From contig CM049311.1 in assembly GCA_026874595.1 (NCBI GenBank), positions 39,871,676 through 39,935,675 on the forward strand: 64,000 nucleotides of DNA, given 5' to 3'. The DNA is from Sipunculus nudus (Eukaryota; Annelida; Sipuncula; Golfingiida; Sipunculidae). Below the pieces are notes generated by a model. The model was not told where the DNA came from. It saw only the letters and a program-made list of their open reading frames with translations, and searched no databases. Shown here one piece after another: positions 61,866 to 64,000 of the stretch (position 1 is its first letter; the number at the start of each line of letters is the position of its first letter). A program made the position numbers and the translations under genes.

Positions 61866-63380
61866 ATTTGTGTAGCGTCTGACATGTTCATGTAGGACAT
61901 GGGGATTCGGAGCAGTTTTAGGATAGCAAACATGCAGCCTGCAGGAAGTATCATATGTCTCTGCTACATCTGACATATATATGTCATCTGGTTTATATTT
62001 ATCAGATGATAAAGGAACTCTCATACAGATTCACAGCTCCATCTTTAAAAGATGAAAGAATAATAAATACATCCATGCCTATACTCATATCTTTATAACC
62101 CTGCCTAGAGGGTGGTGAGTTTACCAGACTGAGTTTTGGCAGTTTGGCAGTCTTGTTTCTCTGTCCGTCTGTCCAGGGAGTATACATGTACTCTCATAAC
62201 TATGTAAGAAATGGTTGATTTAATTGCAAATTGAAAATTTTTGGGCAGATTTATACTATCATTTAAATTGACCTGAAATATTCATGGAACTGATGGTGGA
62301 TACATGCTGTTACCAGGCTATAAAAAGGGAAAACAAGCAGAACCTTGCTCCAGCTAGGAAGTGACGCTGAGAATGTCTCATTAAATTACTGCATTTTCTG
62401 ACCTACTGTGTTAATTGAAATACTATCAACTCATACATTTTTATGATATTATATGGAAATCATTAAATCTAACCATGTAATCTAACCAAAACTGAGAACA
62501 CATAACTGGCAAGTTAAGGATCTGAACAGCTTGATCTGGCCTCTCCGGGTGATGTTAGAGGAAGGTGGTGGGGGGTGGGGGGGCAGATTTAAGTATAGAT
62601 TAATTAGAAATGGACGGCATATTTTCATATGTGCCAGAAATAAATTATTTTATACTTTATGAGAATATTCTTGGCAAAATGTTCTTAAAGATTCTTTGAA
62701 TTGACAGCAGCTTTGAGGTTGACTGAGCAATAATTAGACAATCAGTGACAAATTGTTGTTTGGTTCTTAGCATATATGTTTCCTTTTCAGAGTGTTCAGA
62801 GTTTCAACAGTGCTTTGCACATAAATGAATTTTTTTTTTATGAACCTATTCCGATAAGTGCGGCAATTATAGATTTTCTTCAGATTTTCTTCTAGATTTG
62901 TGATGAATCTTATTTGGTCTTCATTTTACATTCCGGATTGTTACAAGAGCTATACATTGGACTGTCATTCTCTGAGAGAATTTGTGTAACCTGTTTGTCT
63001 GGCTTATACATTTTTAAAGGACTTATAGATGTGACAGTGGTGGTATCCAGGTACTGTGTACTTTGTTTATTTTACTGTGTGATTGTATTGATTTGTTGTT
63101 ATACTACTTTTATACTGTGTAATTGTATTGATTTAGTGTATTGTAATGTTAGGGTTGTTTTAAGAATATATTATAGTTATTTGTTAACAAAAAACCACTG
63201 ACTTCTTTATTCATTCCCCTAGACATTTCATGCTGCCTAGTGTTACAGAATCTGATTTTTTTATGTCCTTGACAAAATTTATGTTCAACTAGCATACGTG
63301 ATCTGTTGATATTAGGTTCCATAACAAACATTACATGTATAGGAGTATACTGGATTGTATCTGTGATCTGTTATTCCTTG
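61866..63380. other. AT-rich sequence, no gene seen
   Basis: Short open frames only. No SOBP zinc-finger exon (no Cys-rich CxWC-type block) and no repeat family recognised. Confidence 0.4.
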
Positions 63381-63572
63381 TAATTGTATCTGCCAAAACA
63401 ATATGTTGATGCCATATTCTCAGGAGTGGTCTGTCATATTGGCCTGAAATTAATCATGTCCATATATCCTCCATCTCTCACTTAAGACTGGTGGCTCCAT
63501 CTGCAGCCATTTTTGTGTGGCGTTCATCCATGTTTGTTTTTGGTGAAAATTGCTTGTATATCTCAGGAGTGT
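63381..63572 (+). repeat. Truncated R2-like fragment
   Basis: AATTGTATCTGCCAAAACAA resembles the R2 head. CTGGTGGCTCCATCTGCAGC then CATTTTTGTGTGGCGTTCATCC follows the R2 core order. There is no tail; the fragment passes into the 54-bp array. Confidence 0.7.
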
Positions 63573-64000
63573 GAATTATTCTGTATTTCGTCAGTGAGTG
63601 TGGAGATGAGCTTGATGAGGATCTACTGAATTATTCTGTATAAGTCAGTCAGTGAGGAGAAGAGCTTGATGAGGATCTATTGAATTATTCTGTATTAGTC
63701 AGTGAGTGAGGAGAAGAGCTTGATGAGGATCTGTGTGAATTATTCTGAAATAGACAGTGAGTGAGGAGATAAGCTTGATGAGGATCTACTGAATTATTCT
63801 GTATAAGTCAGTCAGTGAGGAGAAGAGCTTGATGAGGATCTATTGAATTATTCTTTATAAGTCAGTGGGTGAGGAGATGAGCTTAATGAGGATCTATTGA
63901 ATTATTCTGTATTAGTAAGTGAGTGAGGAGAAGAGCTTGATGAGGATCTATTGAATAATTCTGTATAAGTCAGTGAGTGAGGAGAAGAGCTTGATGAGGA
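63573..64000 (+). repeat. 54-bp tandem repeat running off the window edge
   Basis: Units start GAATTATTCTGTATAAGTCA at 63573, 63628, 63682, 63737, 63791, 63845, 63899 and 63953 (54-55 bp). The array is cut by the window end, so its true length is unknown. Confidence 0.95.

Overview
This is a eukaryotic, AT-rich, gene-poor and very repeat-rich stretch. Animal-type exons with GT/AG introns, a tRNA-derived SINE, a relic of a CR1/L2-like LINE, and dispersed repeats of the type I associate with bivalve molluscs (heads starting TTTTAGCTCAGCTGAC followed by GTCCGTCC runs; cores carrying AGGTCAAAGGTCAAGGTCA) all suggest a bivalve genome. The mollusc call is an inference from repeat style, not from a marker gene.

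The only convincing protein-coding gene is on the + strand. Two exons (43563-43734 and 45179-45277) join in phase and encode a segment beginning [20 protein letters not shown] recognise this as the conserved N-terminal block of sine oculis-binding protein (SOBP). Neither the upstream first exon nor the downstream FCS zinc-finger exons could be found. The right-hand side is therefore probably a long SOBP intron, and the left 43 kb is intron or upstream flank.

The rest is repeats. From left to right: an old dispersed repeat broken by a PIF/Harbinger-like MITE with a TTA target duplication (792-1126); an old Helitron-like element (1738-2921); a 43-bp satellite with about 42 copies (7441-9250); several long copies of the CTCAGCTGA family (10149-12588, 14155-16063, 17352-18718, 19904-22506); a pair of younger CpG-rich Helitron-like elements (23962-25539 and 25613-27050); a related 3.5-kb element whose core is a 288-bp tandem array of nuclear-receptor-like half-sites (28196-31661); a relatively unique, GC-richer kilobase (about 31990-33090); a 63-bp satellite of about 69 monomers with a 188-bp higher-order phase (34030-38402); the SOBP exons with minisatellites in and after their shared intron; a LINE reverse-transcriptase relic on the minus strand (51840-52860); a 4.5-kb element nested inside another (55475-59942 within 55121-61132); and a 54-bp satellite running off the right edge.

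The two most interesting observations are these. First, the 3' end and splice donor of the second SOBP exon have been tandemly amplified, giving nine extra donor-like sites downstream. Second, several distinct non-autonomous repeat families share one terminal plan: a 5' stem-loop, the same motif inverted near the 3' end, a short 3' palindrome, then CTAG or CTTG, inserted in T-runs. This matches Helitron/Helentron-like (HINE) elements. Two nested insertions let the ends be read directly.
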